Source of the DNA: Isoptericola sp. QY 916
Lineage (GTDB): Bacteria > Actinomycetota > Actinomycetes > Actinomycetales > Cellulomonadaceae
DNA: 51,707 bases
Assembly: GCA_026934365.1 (NCBI GenBank)
Contig: JADHZE010000002.1
Span: 1-51,707 of the forward strand
Direction of reading: 5' to 3'
Position numbers and translations under genes: made by a program. The notes under the pieces were generated by a model, which saw nothing but the letters and a program-made list of their open reading frames with translations, made no database searches and had not been told where the DNA came from. Of the stretch, positions 51,489-51,707 are shown in pieces; the first letter of the stretch is position 1; every line of letters begins with the position of its first letter.

Positions 51489-51707
51489 TCAGGCGCGGGT
51501 GGCCCAGGTGGCGAGGGTGAGGGCGACGGCGTCCTCGGCGAGCGCGGCGGGCAGGTCCGGCCAGCCGCGGCGCGCGACGGCGCCGCGCCACGCCGCCCCC
51601 GCGCCGGTGCCGACGACGCCTCCCGCCGCCCCGGCGACGATCGCCGCCACGACCGACGGCGCCGGGGCGTGGTGCCGGAGCGCCAGCAGCAGCCCGCCGG
51701 TGGCGCC
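51489..51707 (-). CDS. C-terminal fragment of an unknown membrane protein
   Basis: The last 72 residues of a leftward gene that enters from the right edge. It shows a hydrophobic Gly/Ala-rich segment (SVVAAIVAGAAGGVVGTGAGAAW), then ARRGWPDLPAALAEDAVALTLATWATRA before the stop. Codon positions and an uninterrupted frame to the edge support a real gene. I do not recognise the family. Confidence 0.5.
   Translation of the reverse strand, partial: GATGGLLLALRHHAPAPSVVAAIVAGAAGGVVGTGAGAAWRGAVARRGWPDLPAALAEDAVALTLATWATRA

Overview
The window is very GC-rich DNA that uses GTG starts freely, overlaps genes by ATGA/GTGA, and shows several apparently leaderless promoters. With its plant-polysaccharide enzymes this points to a cellulolytic actinobacterium of the Cellulomonas / Cellulosimicrobium / Promicromonospora kind. 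The genus is an inference. I see no tRNA, rRNA, CRISPR array, transposase or phage gene.

1-9418: a glucuronoxylan / glucuronate locus. A sugar ABC transporter (partial permease plus lipoprotein) lies downstream of uxuB and a LacI-type repressor. The repressor gene is divergent from uxaC-uxuA-GH67 alpha-glucuronidase. Two matching LacI operators sit in inverted orientation with centres exactly 100 bp apart in the divergent promoter region. 9442-16425: a stand-alone GAPDH, a GlxA-type AraC regulator, a two-component system, and an FAD oxidoreductase coupled to a DrrAB-like ABC exporter. 16430-26371: a decayed glycoside-hydrolase 3' end behind two intact operator palindromes, then a GH42 beta-galactosidase and an operon of LplB/LplC-like permeases, a lipoprotein, a GH39 beta-xylosidase with an apparent CTG start, and a DUF624 protein, with a divergent LacI regulator.

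26465-34586: 2-keto-3-deoxygluconate (KDG) metabolism. eda-kdgK has a divergent IclR gene, followed by a TRAP transporter-kduI-iclR-kduD operon. UxaC, UxuB and UxuA convert glucuronate to KDG, and KdgK and Eda split it to pyruvate and glyceraldehyde-3-phosphate, which the local GAPDH could oxidise. The window therefore holds a full route from xylan-bound glucuronate to glycolysis. Both KDG-related promoters carry a GTTCCGTA-type motif.

34747-51707: an epimerase and a HAD phosphatase; an ssuACB-monooxygenase-ssuD sulfonate operon; clpC with a ClgR-like box; an unknown protein; a universal stress protein; cystathionine gamma- and beta-synthases (transsulfuration); an AarF/UbiB kinase; and a partial membrane protein. 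The most interesting item is a 35-codon leaderless ORF at 41863-41970 upstream of the ssu operon. Its last 14 residues contain four cysteines, so it looks like a cysteine-sensing attenuator peptide. A second theme is palindromes: long hairpins at gene ends, a 104-bp near-perfect palindrome that contains a stop codon, and three hairpins lying inside coding sequence.
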